Both the position numbers and the translations under genes were made by a program. Under the pieces are notes generated by a model. That model worked only from the letters and a program-made list of their open reading frames with translations. It was not told the DNA's origin and ran no database searches. Below are positions 1 through 5,310 of a stretch of 7,827 bases of DNA, one piece after another (position 1 is the stretch's first letter; every line of letters begins with the position of its first letter). Source of the stretch: Methanosarcina sp. (GTDB lineage: Archaea; Halobacteriota; Methanosarcinia; Methanosarcinales; Methanosarcinaceae); assembly GCA_017883485.1 (NCBI GenBank), contig JADGNM010000108.1, positions 1 through 7,827 of the forward strand. The letters are read 5' to 3'.

Positions 1-121
1 AGTCTCAGGGGTGTCAGTCAATCACCCATACGCATGAAATGATCTGAGAGAATAATCAGTGACATGCAAGCCCCTTCCTCAGACGATCCGGCGAAAGCCA
101 GATTGGACAGGGGGTAATTGA

Positions 122-574
122 CTTCCCGAGAGCTTCATACAGAACTACCTGGGAGGCGGTCTCAGGTCGATGTTTATTATGCTTTTAGTCGGAATTCCCC
201 TGTATATATGTGCTACAGCCTCGACACCTCTTGCCGCAAGTATGATAGCCAAGGGAAATATTCCTGGAGCAGCTTTTGTGTTCCTGCTGCCGGTCCGGCA
301 ACAAACGCAGCAACTATAACAATGGTTACCCGTTTTCTGGGAAAACGTTCTGCAGCCCTTTATGTAGGAATGATCTCGTCTGTGCCATTGGAGCAGGAGT
401 TCTACTGGACTGGATCTATCTGAAAATGGGGATCAGCGCAAGTGCAACCTTAGAACTGCAAAAGAACTGCTTACTGAAGATCTAAAGGTAATTTTTGCGG
501 TTTTACTACTTCCATTGATGTTATATGGGATTTCCCGCAGAGAAAAAGAGTGCAGTTGTCCTGAGTGCCACTGA
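122..574 (+). pseudogene. Decayed permease of the PF03773 (DUF318/ArsP-like, Cu/Zn-efflux type) family, frameshifted
   Basis: Three reading frames read in succession rebuild the C-terminal half of a polytopic permease. Frame starting at 122 gives LPESFIQNYLGGG and then a hydrophobic segment with the CATASTPLAAS motif. Near 289 the frame changes and gives AGPATNAATI with RFLGKRSAALY. Near 375 it changes again and gives CAIGAGVLLDWIYLK. Near 460 it returns to the first frame and gives KELLTEDLK, a last membrane segment and a cysteine-rich tail CSCPECH ending at the TGA at 572-574. GPATNAAT and the STP motif are typical of the SO_0444-like metal-efflux branch of this family, and the Cys/His tail fits metal handling. 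Each break is explained by one lost base; at 289 the expected CTGGCCGGT has lost one G. Upstream of 122 a stop (119-121) precedes the frame and no homologous N-terminal part could be recognised, so the gene is also truncated or more heavily decayed there. The family match is by motif memory; the exact substrate is unknown. Confidence 0.75.
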
Positions 575-582
575 AATTGAGG

Positions 583-635
583 TACAATATAACAGTAGTA
601 AGGGAGACGGGAAAACGTACCATAATGTTATAAAT
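583..635 (+). promoter_or_regulatory. Candidate promoter region of the PspC-domain gene
   Basis: Two AT-rich archaeal TATA-like elements lie in the short gap before the gene: TACAATATAA at 583-592 and TTATAAAT at 628-635. The first would place transcription start near 615 and leave a leader of about 40 nt; the second would give an almost leaderless transcript starting around the ATG at 658. No strong Shine-Dalgarno sequence is seen (AGGAAT at 640-645 is the nearest purine-rich stretch). The assignment rests on composition and spacing only. Confidence 0.35.
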
Positions 636-657
636 CCTCAGGAATAGAATAATAAAT

Positions 658-1473
658 ATGCAAGAGAATCAAATCTCTCAAGAAAAAAAGGAAACGAAGA
701 AAGTTAATGGAAGTTACTTTGAAGTTCCAGGGGTCCCTATATCTGACTTTAAGGGGAAATCAGATACGAAGAAAGCTCAAGGAAGTTTCTTTGAAGTTCC
801 AGGGGTCCCTAAATCTGATTTTAAGGGGGAATCAGGAATGAAATCTGAGGGAAAAATCGAAGAAAAAAAGACCAGCGAAGATTCAACAATCCTTGAAAGA
901 AAAGAGCCGAATGCAAGCGATTTTAAAGCTCCGGGGGAGCTTGAAACTGGCTACAAGGAGAAATCGTGGGCAAAACCTGAGGAAAAAACGGAAGGAAAAG
1001 AAGCCGTAACAGAAGCCTCACTCCAGGAAAGAAAAGAACCAAGTGCAAGCGATTTCAAAGCTCCGGGGGAACTTGAAGCTGGCTATACGGAGAAATCGTG
1101 GGCAAAACCTGAGAAAAGCATGGATGAAAAAACCGCTGAAAGAACTGATGAAGCTAAAGAAGGGGGAGCTGGAGAAAAGGAAGCTAAGGAAAAGGAAGCT
1201 AAGGAAAAGGAGGCTAAGGAAAAGGAAGCTAGAGGAGAAAAACGGACTGTATACGCTATGGAAAAGCGCCTGACAAAGAGCAAGACTGACCGTAAACTTT
1301 TTGGAGTCTGCGGCGGGTTAGGGGAGTACTATGGGATCGACCCAACTCTTGTAAGGCTTGCTTTTGTGCTCCTTACTCTGTTCAACGGGATAGGGCTGGC
1401 ACTATATATTATCCTGGCAATAATTATGCCCTCGGAAAAGAATGTTGAGATGATTCCGAGTTATCGGAAGTAA
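658..1473 (+). CDS. PspC-domain membrane protein with long repeated charged N-terminal region
   Basis: The protein has 271 residues. A typical PspC domain (PF04024) occupies about residues 203-260: RLTKSKTDRKLFGVCGGLG, then EYYGIDPTLVRLAF, followed by a hydrophobic segment at about 234-257 that should span the membrane. PspC domains belong to the phage-shock/envelope-stress systems of bacteria; in archaea they usually stand alone and their role is not defined. The first 200 residues are hydrophilic and probably disordered. They contain a 24-residue-period duplication (residues 18-35 and 42-59, core FEVPGVP-x-SDFKG), a 44-residue-period duplication (80-110 and 124-154, core SDFKAPGELE and EKSWAKPE) and a KEKEA pentapeptide run at 173-192 likely to form a charged helix. 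No signal peptide precedes the charged part, so it is probably cytoplasmic, with a C-terminal anchor. The ATG at 658 is the first start in the open frame. No neighbour is close enough to form an operon. The domain call is firm; the cellular role is not. Confidence 0.9.
   Translation: MQENQISQEKKETKKVNGSYFEVPGVPISDFKGKSDTKKAQGSFFEVPGVPKSDFKGESGMKSEGKIEEKKTSEDSTILERKEPNASDFKAPGELETGYKEKSWAKPEEKTEGKEAVTEASLQERKEPSASDFKAPGELEAGYTEKSWAKPEKSMDEKTAERTDEAKEGGAGEKEAKEKEAKEKEAKEKEARGEKRTVYAMEKRLTKSKTDRKLFGVCGGLGEYYGIDPTLVRLAFVLLTLFNGIGLALYIILAIIMPSEKNVEMIPSYRK
709..834 (+). repeat. Two-copy in-frame repeat inside the PspC gene (72-bp period)
   Basis: Copies at 709-762 and 781-834 encode G-S-Y/F-F-EVPGVP-x-SDFKG-x-S. 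They are nearly identical at DNA level across TTTGAAGTTCCAGGGGTCCC, so the duplication is recent or kept similar by gene conversion. Confidence 0.85.
895..1119 (+). repeat. Two-copy in-frame repeat inside the PspC gene (132-bp period)
   Basis: Copies at 895-987 and 1027-1119 encode ERKEP-x-ASDFKAPGELE followed by x-GY-x-EKSWAKPE. The core SDFKAPG is a divergent version of the SDFKG of the 72-bp repeat, so both repeats may descend from one ancestral unit. Confidence 0.85.
1174..1233 (+). repeat. 15-bp tandem repeat coding for KEKEA units
   Basis: GAAAAGGAAGCTAAG-type 15-bp units repeat about four times and encode a Lys/Glu/Ala helix. Such a tract is prone to slippage and length variation. It also creates spurious open frames on both strands in this part of the gene. 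Confidence 0.85.
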
Positions 1474-1515
1474 AGTATTTAATAGCCTTAAAAAAGAGAC
1501 GGAAGATTGACCGCG

Positions 1516-1549
1516 GCCAGATGTAAAACGTAATCCGCGTACATCTGGC
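1516..1549. terminator. Perfect 10-bp inverted repeat after the PspC gene
   Basis: GCCAGATGTA (1516-1525) and TACATCTGGC (1540-1549) are exact reverse complements around a 14-nt loop, 43 nt after the PspC stop codon. The T-rich stretch TTATATCTTTA follows on the plus strand. It may end or stabilise the PspC transcript. Archaeal termination mostly relies on U-tracts alone, so the stem could equally be an mRNA 3'-end structure or a small mobile-element remnant. Confidence 0.4.
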
Positions 1550-1704
1550 TTATATCTTTAGGACTTGCGCATTTCAAATGAAAAACTGAAAAATAGAATA
1601 TTTTCATGCTTTATTTTGATTCCCAAAGGTTCAGAACAAGGGTTTAAAGCTTACTGATTTTTTAGTTCAACCGACGCAATTCCTTGGTTTCATTAAATTG
1701 AATT

Positions 1705-1888
1705 TTACAGGGCTGGGCTGATGTTTGTTCTGTTTTCTTCTGTTACTGTGAACCACATTGTAAATTCTGTCTCGTTGTCCCTTTTCAGTTTAAATTCTCC
1801 ATCTAACTGGTCTACAAGAGAGGCTGCCAGCTGAAACCCAAGAGTATCGAGATTCATTAAATGCAATGTCCATTCCAGGGTCCGCAAT
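1705..1888 (-). pseudogene. C-terminal remnant of a sensor histidine kinase (HATPase domain)
   Basis: Reading the minus strand, LDTLGFQLAASLVDQLDGEF followed by KLKRDNETEFTMWFTV matches the last part of the GHKL ATPase domain in the PAS-domain histidine kinases common in Methanosarcina: the TLGLQLV helix, then LVDQLDGE, then the G-x-TEF-x-I/M-x-F end strand. It runs to a stop at 1705-1707. A neighbouring frame just upstream (1840-1888) reads IADPGMDIAFNES, which resembles the DDGxGMP (G1) ATP-binding box, so at least one frameshift (net +1 or -2) separates the two pieces near 1850. Everything further upstream (dimerisation, PAS and sensor parts) is missing; the sequence between 1890 and the tRNA shows nothing recognisable. 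It cannot encode a working kinase. The rest of the spacer 1550-1704 holds no supportable feature. Confidence 0.6.
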
Positions 1889-1994
1889 ACAAAAAGCACT
1901 GATAAAGCTAAAAAGTTGAGATAAGGAAAGGAAGTATTCAGAAAGGTATAAAGTGATATTCACTGACTAATTAGAAGTAAACAATAGAAACAAG

Positions 1995-2069
1995 CGGGCT
2001 CGAAGGGATTTGAACCCCCGACGTCTGGGTTAGAAGCCCAGCGCTATATCCGGGCTAAGCCACGAGCCC
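1995..2069 (-). tRNA. tRNA-Arg (anticodon UCU)
   Basis: Read on the minus strand, the gene begins GGGCTCG and ends CGAGCCC plus discriminator G, a perfect 7-bp acceptor stem. The D arm is GCTT-loop-TAGC with a 10-nt loop containing GG. The anticodon stem CTGGG/CCCAG closes the 7-nt loop CTTCTAA, giving anticodon TCT, which reads AGA/AGG arginine codons. The variable loop has 5 nt (ACGTC). The T arm is GGGGG-TTCAAAT-CCCTT, with two G-U pairs in the gene sequence. Total length is 75 nt. No intron interrupts the anticodon loop and CCA is not encoded, as usual for archaea, so it is added after transcription. AGA is a frequent arginine codon in AT-rich methanogens. Confidence 0.95.
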
Positions 2070-2278
2070 AATTTGCTTTTCCTATTGCGGAATACGAAAT
2101 GAGCGTTTTAAGATAAAAACTTTTTGTATGAAAATGCTTCTTTGAGCTGTAAAAAAAATCTTAAATTATCTATTTTGAAGCGGAATTGTAATATATATTC
2201 AGTAACTATCCGCATATTCAACGTTTTAATTAAGAATTTGTCAGTATGGAAACTTCTTATAAAGATTGAATTAAATTA

Positions 2279-2316
2279 AGAACCCTGCTTAGAGCTTAGA
2301 ACCCTGCTTAGAGCTT
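2279..2316. repeat. Perfect 19-bp tandem duplication
   Basis: AGAACCCTGCTTAGAGCTT occurs twice head to tail (2279-2297 and 2298-2316) in the spacer between the tRNA and ilvE. Both copies are identical. The remainder of this spacer (2070-2448) is AT-rich and shows no gene. The position, roughly 130 bp ahead of the ilvE start, would allow a regulatory role, but a simple slippage duplication explains it equally well. Confidence 0.85.
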
Positions 2317-2383
2317 AAATGCTGCCAATGAATGAAAAAAAAATCAAATAATCTACTGATTCTGTACGCTAAAAATTACGTTA

Positions 2384-2437
2384 AATTTAAAAATATCAAT
2401 GAAACAGGTAGACTCTAAGATAGTGAAATTGCAGAGG
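2384..2437 (+). promoter_or_regulatory. ilvE promoter and ribosome binding site (candidate)
   Basis: The TATA-like stretch TTTAAAAATA (2386-2395) lies about 55 nt before the start codon and would set transcription start near 2420. AGAGGA at 2433-2438, including GAGG (2434-2437), pairs with the archaeal 16S anti-SD sequence and sits about 11 nt before the ATG at 2449. That supports this start. Confidence 0.45.
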
Positions 2438-2448
2438 ATTGTTCGCAA

Positions 2449-3327
2449 ATGAGTGAGCTGCTGATATACTTGGATGGGAAATACGTTCCCAAATCCGAAG
2501 CTAAGGTTTCGGTCTATGACCACGGTTTCCTCTATGGAGACGGTGTTTTTGAAGGTATAAGGGCATACAATGGTCGTGTCTTTAAATTAAAGGAGCATGT
2601 TGACAGGCTTTACGATTCCGCAAAGGCAATTGCAATGGATATCCCCCTTACAAAAGAAGAGATGACTGAAGTAATCCTGGAAGCCCTGAGGCGAAACAAT
2701 CTCACAGACGCATACATCCGCCCAATCGTCTCAAGGGGAATCGGAGATTTAGGGCTTGATCCCCGCAAGTGCGAAAAGCCCTGCATAGTTGTTATAGCCC
2801 AGGGCTGGGGAGCCATGTACGGCGACCTTTATGAAGTCGGACTTACAGGAGTCACCGTCGGTATCCGGAGAAACGCACCTGATGCTTTATCCCCGAATAT
2901 CAAATCCCTTAACTACCTGAACAATATCCTGGCAAAGATCGAGGCCAACGAAAAAGGAGGAGATGAAGCCATCTTCCTTGACCAGAACGGCTTTGTGTGC
3001 GAAGGCTCAGGAGACAATATCTTTGTTATCAAGAACGACAAAGTATATACGCCCTTTACAATCAGCAACTTAAAAGGGATTACAAGAGCCACAGCCATCG
3101 AACTTCTGGATGAAATGGGATATAAAACCATCGAAGCAAATCTCGGCCTTTTCGACCTTTATACAGCAGACGAAATCTTCGTTACCGGCACTGCAGCCGA
3201 ATCTGCTCCCCTGACAAAACTTGACGGGAGACTCATAGGCACAGGCAAACCCGGGCCCCTGACAAAGAGGATGGTCGAAGCCTTTGAAGTTATAACCAAG
3301 AGCACAGGTACGCCCATTTATAAATGA
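2449..3327 (+). CDS. ilvE: Branched-chain amino acid aminotransferase
   Basis: The 292-residue protein is a full-length class IV PLP-dependent aminotransferase. It transfers the amino group from glutamate to 2-oxo acids in the last step of valine, leucine and isoleucine synthesis, and works in reverse in degradation; it is cytosolic. Visible landmarks are YLDGKYVP near the N terminus, [20 protein letters not shown] at 21-40 (substrate-side loop of the family), R53 in EHVDRL (phosphate binding), the Schiff-base lysine K152 in [11 protein letters not shown]185 in CEGSGDNIF (pyridine-nitrogen partner), the phosphate-cup GITRAT at 210-215, and FVTGTAAE at 244-251. The length matches the archaeal and bacterial IlvE norm of about 290-310. 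Family members also include D-amino-acid transaminase and aminodeoxychorismate lyase, but FEGIRAY and the C-terminal TGTAAE region favour IlvE. It stands alone, with its own promoter and a downstream hairpin, not in an ilv operon. Confidence 0.95.
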   Translation: MSELLIYLDGKYVPKSEAKVSVYDHGFLYGDGVFEGIRAYNGRVFKLKEHVDRLYDSAKAIAMDIPLTKEEMTEVILEALRRNNLTDAYIRPIVSRGIGDLGLDPRKCEKPCIVVIAQGWGAMYGDLYEVGLTGVTVGIRRNAPDALSPNIKSLNYLNNILAKIEANEKGGDEAIFLDQNGFVCEGSGDNIFVIKNDKVYTPFTISNLKGITRATAIELLDEMGYKTIEANLGLFDLYTADEIFVTGTAAESAPLTKLDGRLIGTGKPGPLTKRMVEAFEVITKSTGTPIYK

Positions 3328-3382
3328 AAAAGCATCCCTGAAAGAATAACTAATAAATCGAAAGGAAATTAACGTAAAACAA

Positions 3383-3413
3383 AATCAAGGGGACTTCCCC
3401 TTGATTATTTTTT
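3383..3413 (+). terminator. Hairpin plus T-run after ilvE
   Basis: AATCAAGGGG (3383-3392) pairs exactly with CCCCTTGATT (3397-3406) around a 4-nt ACTT loop, followed by ATTTTTT. This has the shape of a bacterial intrinsic terminator, 55 nt after the ilvE stop. The stem also overlaps the stop codon (3405-3407) of the minus-strand transposase fragment, so it could act for both convergent units, or derive from the insertion-sequence end. Confidence 0.65.
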
Positions 3414-3596
3414 GATAAAAATCCTTAATAAGCTCCCTTCATGCACGGTGCTTGGAGCTCCATAAAATCTTGGCAATGCTTTCCATTGACAGCCTGTAAG
3501 AAGGACATATAAAATACCACTCATTATTCTCCTATCATCTTTTCTAGGTCTTCCAGACTTCTTTTTTGGCTTTGTCTCGACCGACAGATCAGACAT
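3405..3596 (-). pseudogene. Truncated IS5-type (DUF4096) transposase N-terminal fragment
   Basis: The minus strand reads KKKSGRPRKDDRRIMSGILY and then VLLTGCQWKALPRFYGAPSTVH, the N-terminal DUF4096 signature of IS5-family transposases. Family members continue with a STVHRRF-type helix and a DDE catalytic domain of about 150-200 further residues. Here homology stops after STVH (near 3441); the last residues EGSLLRIFIKK are unrelated and end at the TAA at 3405-3407. The catalytic domain is absent, so it cannot transpose. The 5' side is also odd: the usual start (MSDL-x-D-x-W-x-x-I-x-P-L-L-P) is missing its middle, with only MSDL before the KKKSGRPRKD part, and the ATG at 3594-3596 lies inside the last codons of the VOC gene. 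The fragment therefore appears to have replaced whatever followed that gene. Confidence 0.75.
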
Positions 3597-3960
3597 GCTG
3601 ATCAACGAGGATTGGGTTGCCGTCGGGATCCATCACCATAAAACTTGCGGGGCCCGTCGTACTCTCGTCGGCCTCGCTTATTAACTCCACGGCTTGCGCC
3701 TTCATCTGTTTCTGTAGTTCGCGCACATCTGTGAAAGTATCCAACTTCTGGGCATTACTGTCCCAGCCAGGGTTGAAGGTTAACGTATTCCTCTCGAACA
3801 TCCCTTGAAAAAGACCGATCACGTGCTCTCCGTTCTTCATGATCAGCCAGTTCTGCAAAATATCTCCGACGAAGACTTTGAAACCGAGCTTCTCGTAAAA
3901 AGCCTTCGAAGCCTTGATATCCTTCACAGCCAAACTAATTGAAAATGCTCCGAGTTCCAT
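3589..3960 (-). CDS. VOC-superfamily (glyoxalase/bleomycin-resistance fold) protein
   Basis: A complete 123-residue VOC-fold protein, probably cytosolic. It begins [20 protein letters not shown] followed by FYEKLGF, the classic beta-strand/helix opening of a VOC module, then [27 protein letters not shown], a helical stretch ([11 protein letters not shown]) and the closing strand [16 protein letters not shown], which is the conserved DPDGNP-I-L turn. One molecule carries two half-modules (about 5-55 and 65-121). Metal ligands cannot be assigned with certainty, so lyase, dioxygenase or drug-binding activity remains open. I chose the ATG at 3960 over the upstream one at 3999 because AAAGGAG lies 6-8 nt before it and homology begins exactly there. 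Codon use differs from the neighbours: GAG and AAG strongly exceed GAA and AAA, the reverse of moeA, which suggests transfer, probably from a bacterium. It is preceded by an attC-like element and followed immediately by the transposase fragment. Confidence 0.88.
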   Translation of the reverse strand: MELGAFSISLAVKDIKASKAFYEKLGFKVFVGDILQNWLIMKNGEHVIGLFQGMFERNTLTFNPGWDSNAQKLDTFTDVRELQKQMKAQAVELISEADESTTGPASFMVMDPDGNPILVDQHV

Positions 3961-4076
3961 GCTTTGCTCCTTTCGTATGCAAGTAGAGCTGCCAGCCATT
4001 TCACATTCTCACGCGTGAACCGTAGTAGAGAAAACGGTGTCCCACGTATCCACATCGGGTCGAAACCCAAATCGCC

Positions 4077-4098
4077 CTATGTTGACCGTCCAACATAG
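4077..4098. repeat. Inverted repeat at the edge of the attC-like element
   Basis: CTATGTTG (4077-4084) and CAACATAG (4091-4098) form a perfect 8-bp stem around ACCGTC. It overlaps the outer border of the attC-like element, at the junction where the VOC leader would begin. Confidence 0.7.
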
Positions 4099-4204
4099 AG
4101 TTCGTTGCCCCACCCGAATCAGAAATGCGATCAATGCTTTGGCAAACATATCCGACAGTTTTGTAATGCAGTTTTAGGGGGTCAACTGCAACGACTTGTT
4201 AGGC
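4088..4204 (-). other. Putative integron attC-like recombination site
   Basis: Read on the minus strand, the element opens with GCCTAAC, which fits the R'' consensus RYYYAAC, and closes with GTTGGAC, which fits R' GTTRRRY. Just inside are perfectly complementary 7-bp L-like boxes (TCGTTGC and GCAACGA; plus-strand positions 4102-4108 and 4188-4194), separated from the R boxes by 3 and 7 nt. The GCCTAACAAGTCGTTGC opening looks very like known attC sites. Total length, 117 bp, lies within the known range (about 55-145 bp). The minus-strand orientation places it directly upstream of the VOC gene, where the attC of a preceding cassette would sit, and VOC genes are frequent integron cargo. Weak points: the central 79 nt is only partly self-complementary, R''/R' pair imperfectly (one mismatch, one G-T), the two spacers differ in length, and no integrase or second attC is in the window. 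Confidence 0.45.
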
Positions 4205-4238
4205 TTTTTTGAATCTTAAGCCGCTGCATTTCAACTAC

Positions 4239-4292
4239 TCACGATATACCTTTCAGATAGTCACCAATTGAAGGTGAGAGATCAGATAGCAT
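4239..4292 (-). other. Tiny open frame upstream of the attC-like site
   Basis: The minus strand holds a 17-codon frame, MLSDLSPSIGDYLKGIS, ending 35 nt before the attC-like element. The frame stays open upstream to about 4348 without an ATG. I do not recognise it. It could be the tail of a lost gene, a leader peptide or chance. The composition looks protein-like, with no repeats, but the length is too short to judge. Confidence 0.15.
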
Positions 4293-4361
4293 GAAGAGGT
4301 ATTTCAATGAGCGAAAATTGACGATGATCTCCCTTTTTCCTTTTATTTTTTAAATTTTTTC

Positions 4362-4400
4362 TTATTATATATAACTTGTTTACCACGAACTTTTATATAA
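4362..4400 (+). promoter_or_regulatory. Strong TATA-like elements ahead of the acetyltransferase pseudogene
   Basis: TTATTATATATAA (4362-4374) and TTTATATAA (4392-4400) both match the archaeal TATA consensus closely. The second would start a plus-strand transcript near 4425, about 125 nt before the GNAT pseudogene. The first is nearly symmetrical and could serve the minus strand. The spacer from 4293 to 4551 otherwise contains no gene. Confidence 0.35.
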
Positions 4401-4488
4401 AGTTTCAAGGTCAGGGTCTCTTAAGTTCCTCCGGATAGTAAAATCTGATTCATGGAGTTATAGATTTATTTTCACATCAGGATAAGAC

Positions 4489-4524
4489 CATAAAAAGGAA
4501 AGAGCATAAAAAGTGCATAAAAAG
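4489..4524. repeat. Three direct copies of CATAAAAAG
   Basis: The 9-mer occurs at 4489-4497, 4505-4513 and 4516-4524, spaced 16 and 11 bp apart, just ahead of the acetyltransferase pseudogene. Function unknown; the A-tracts may simply reflect AT-rich spacer composition. Confidence 0.6.
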
Positions 4525-4551
4525 AACCTCAGTGAAACAGGAACCTGATAA

Positions 4552-4969
4552 ATTGATCGAAATTACAGGGAAACAGATCTTGAAGAGATGGTAAGGCTCA
4601 GGTATGATGCCTCCATCCGTGCTCACTCCTTTATCCCGATCATTCTGGGATTCCTATAAAAGCACAATGAAGGAAATATACCTGCCGCTTCCTGATAATT
4701 TTGTTTTTGAGGACGGAGGAAAGGCTGCTGGATTCATTTCCCTTGTTTGGCAGAAGGTCGCGCCCTCTTTGTAGCGCAGGAAATGCAGGGCAGAGGAACT
4801 GGCAGGGCTCTTCTCAGACACACAAAGATTCATAAAGGGATGCCCTCCCTTAAAGTATATCGAGAAAACGAAAATGCCTTCGTTTTTATGAGAAATCGGC
4901 TTTGTTGCAGTCAGAGGAGAGGTTGATGAATATACTGGTCGTATGCAAATCCTGATGGAATGGACATAA
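4552..4969 (+). pseudogene. GNAT-family N-acetyltransferase pseudogene, multiply frameshifted
   Basis: Segments in successive frames rebuild an almost complete GNAT protein of about 140 residues: NYRETDLEEMVRLRYDASIR with AHSFIP (4561-4638); WDSYKSTMKEIYLPLPDNFV then FEDGGKAAGFISLV (4646-4756); ALFVAQEMQGRGTGRALLRH with SLKVYRENENAF (4762-4887), whose QGRGTGRALL is the acetyl-CoA-binding Q/RxxGxG/A motif; FYEKS (around 4884-4898); and GFVAVRGEVDEYTGRMQ with ILMEWT to the TAA at 4967-4969. The family transfers acetyl groups from acetyl-CoA to amines; the AHSFIP opening and the KVY-x-x-NE-x-A-x-x-FY-x-K-x-GF end resemble the YjaB-like branch. Five frame breaks are needed (two near 4638-4645, one near 4760, one near 4885, one near 4898), each consistent with one missing base, mostly in a short run. 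No ATG precedes it: the frame is closed by TAA at 4549, leaving only ATT at 4552. The gene cannot be translated as a whole. Confidence 0.8.
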
Positions 4970-5220
4970 GCTCAAAATTAAAATGCGGTAAATTAGATCA
5001 TTCAATATGTCAAGTATAAATTGCAGGAAAAATTACGGGATAACAAAAATCAGGGCTTCCTGACGTAAAGCCTATTCGAAAAGTTTTGTGACCTAATACC
5101 GCCCTTAAAATTGACGATATGTACAATCGAAACGGTACTCGATATTATAGGCATTATAACTCTACAATATGCCGCTATTGATTTTTCGGATAGGCTCTTA
5201 AGCAAAAAAAAGTATAACCC

Positions 5221-5251
5221 GTGGAAAACGCGGAAGACGCGGAAAAAAACG
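5221..5251 (+). repeat. ACGCGGA-type short repeat in the moeA leader
   Basis: GTGGAAAACGCGGAAGACGCGGAAA consists of near-identical 9-nt steps (AACGCGGAA, GACGCGGAA). It resembles low-complexity spacer repeats I recall from Methanosarcina genomes. It keeps a frame open into moeA from a GTG at 5221, but the resulting 43 residues look like translated repeat, not protein. The spacer 4970-5220 before it has no recognisable gene. Confidence 0.5.
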
Positions 5252-5310
5252 ATGCCCATAAAATTAGTCCTCTTGAGCGCAGCGGAGCGGAGCGAAAAGG
5301 ACAGCGCACT

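Noticed and set aside
118..423. Open frame of 101 codons starting with TTG
   Set aside because: It only partly overlaps the permease coding frame. Its first half is out of frame and its last residues are after a further frameshift, so it is not a gene in its own right.
1174..1233. CRISPR-like array
   Set aside because: The 15-bp units are contiguous and coding, without spacers. No CRISPR array or cas gene is seen anywhere in the window.
1043..1283. Open frames on both strands inside the PspC gene
   Set aside because: They are produced by the 15-bp KEKEA repeat read in other frames; their sequences are low-complexity (RKLRKRKL and SLASFSLASF types).
1561..1580. GGACTTGCGCATTTCAAA as an insertion-sequence end
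   Set aside because: It vaguely resembles ends of some IS elements, but no matching inverted copy or transposase is present nearby.
3961..3999. Upstream ATG at 3999 as start of the VOC gene
   Set aside because: The extra 13 residues have no resemblance to the family, and the good ribosome binding site lies immediately before the ATG at 3960.
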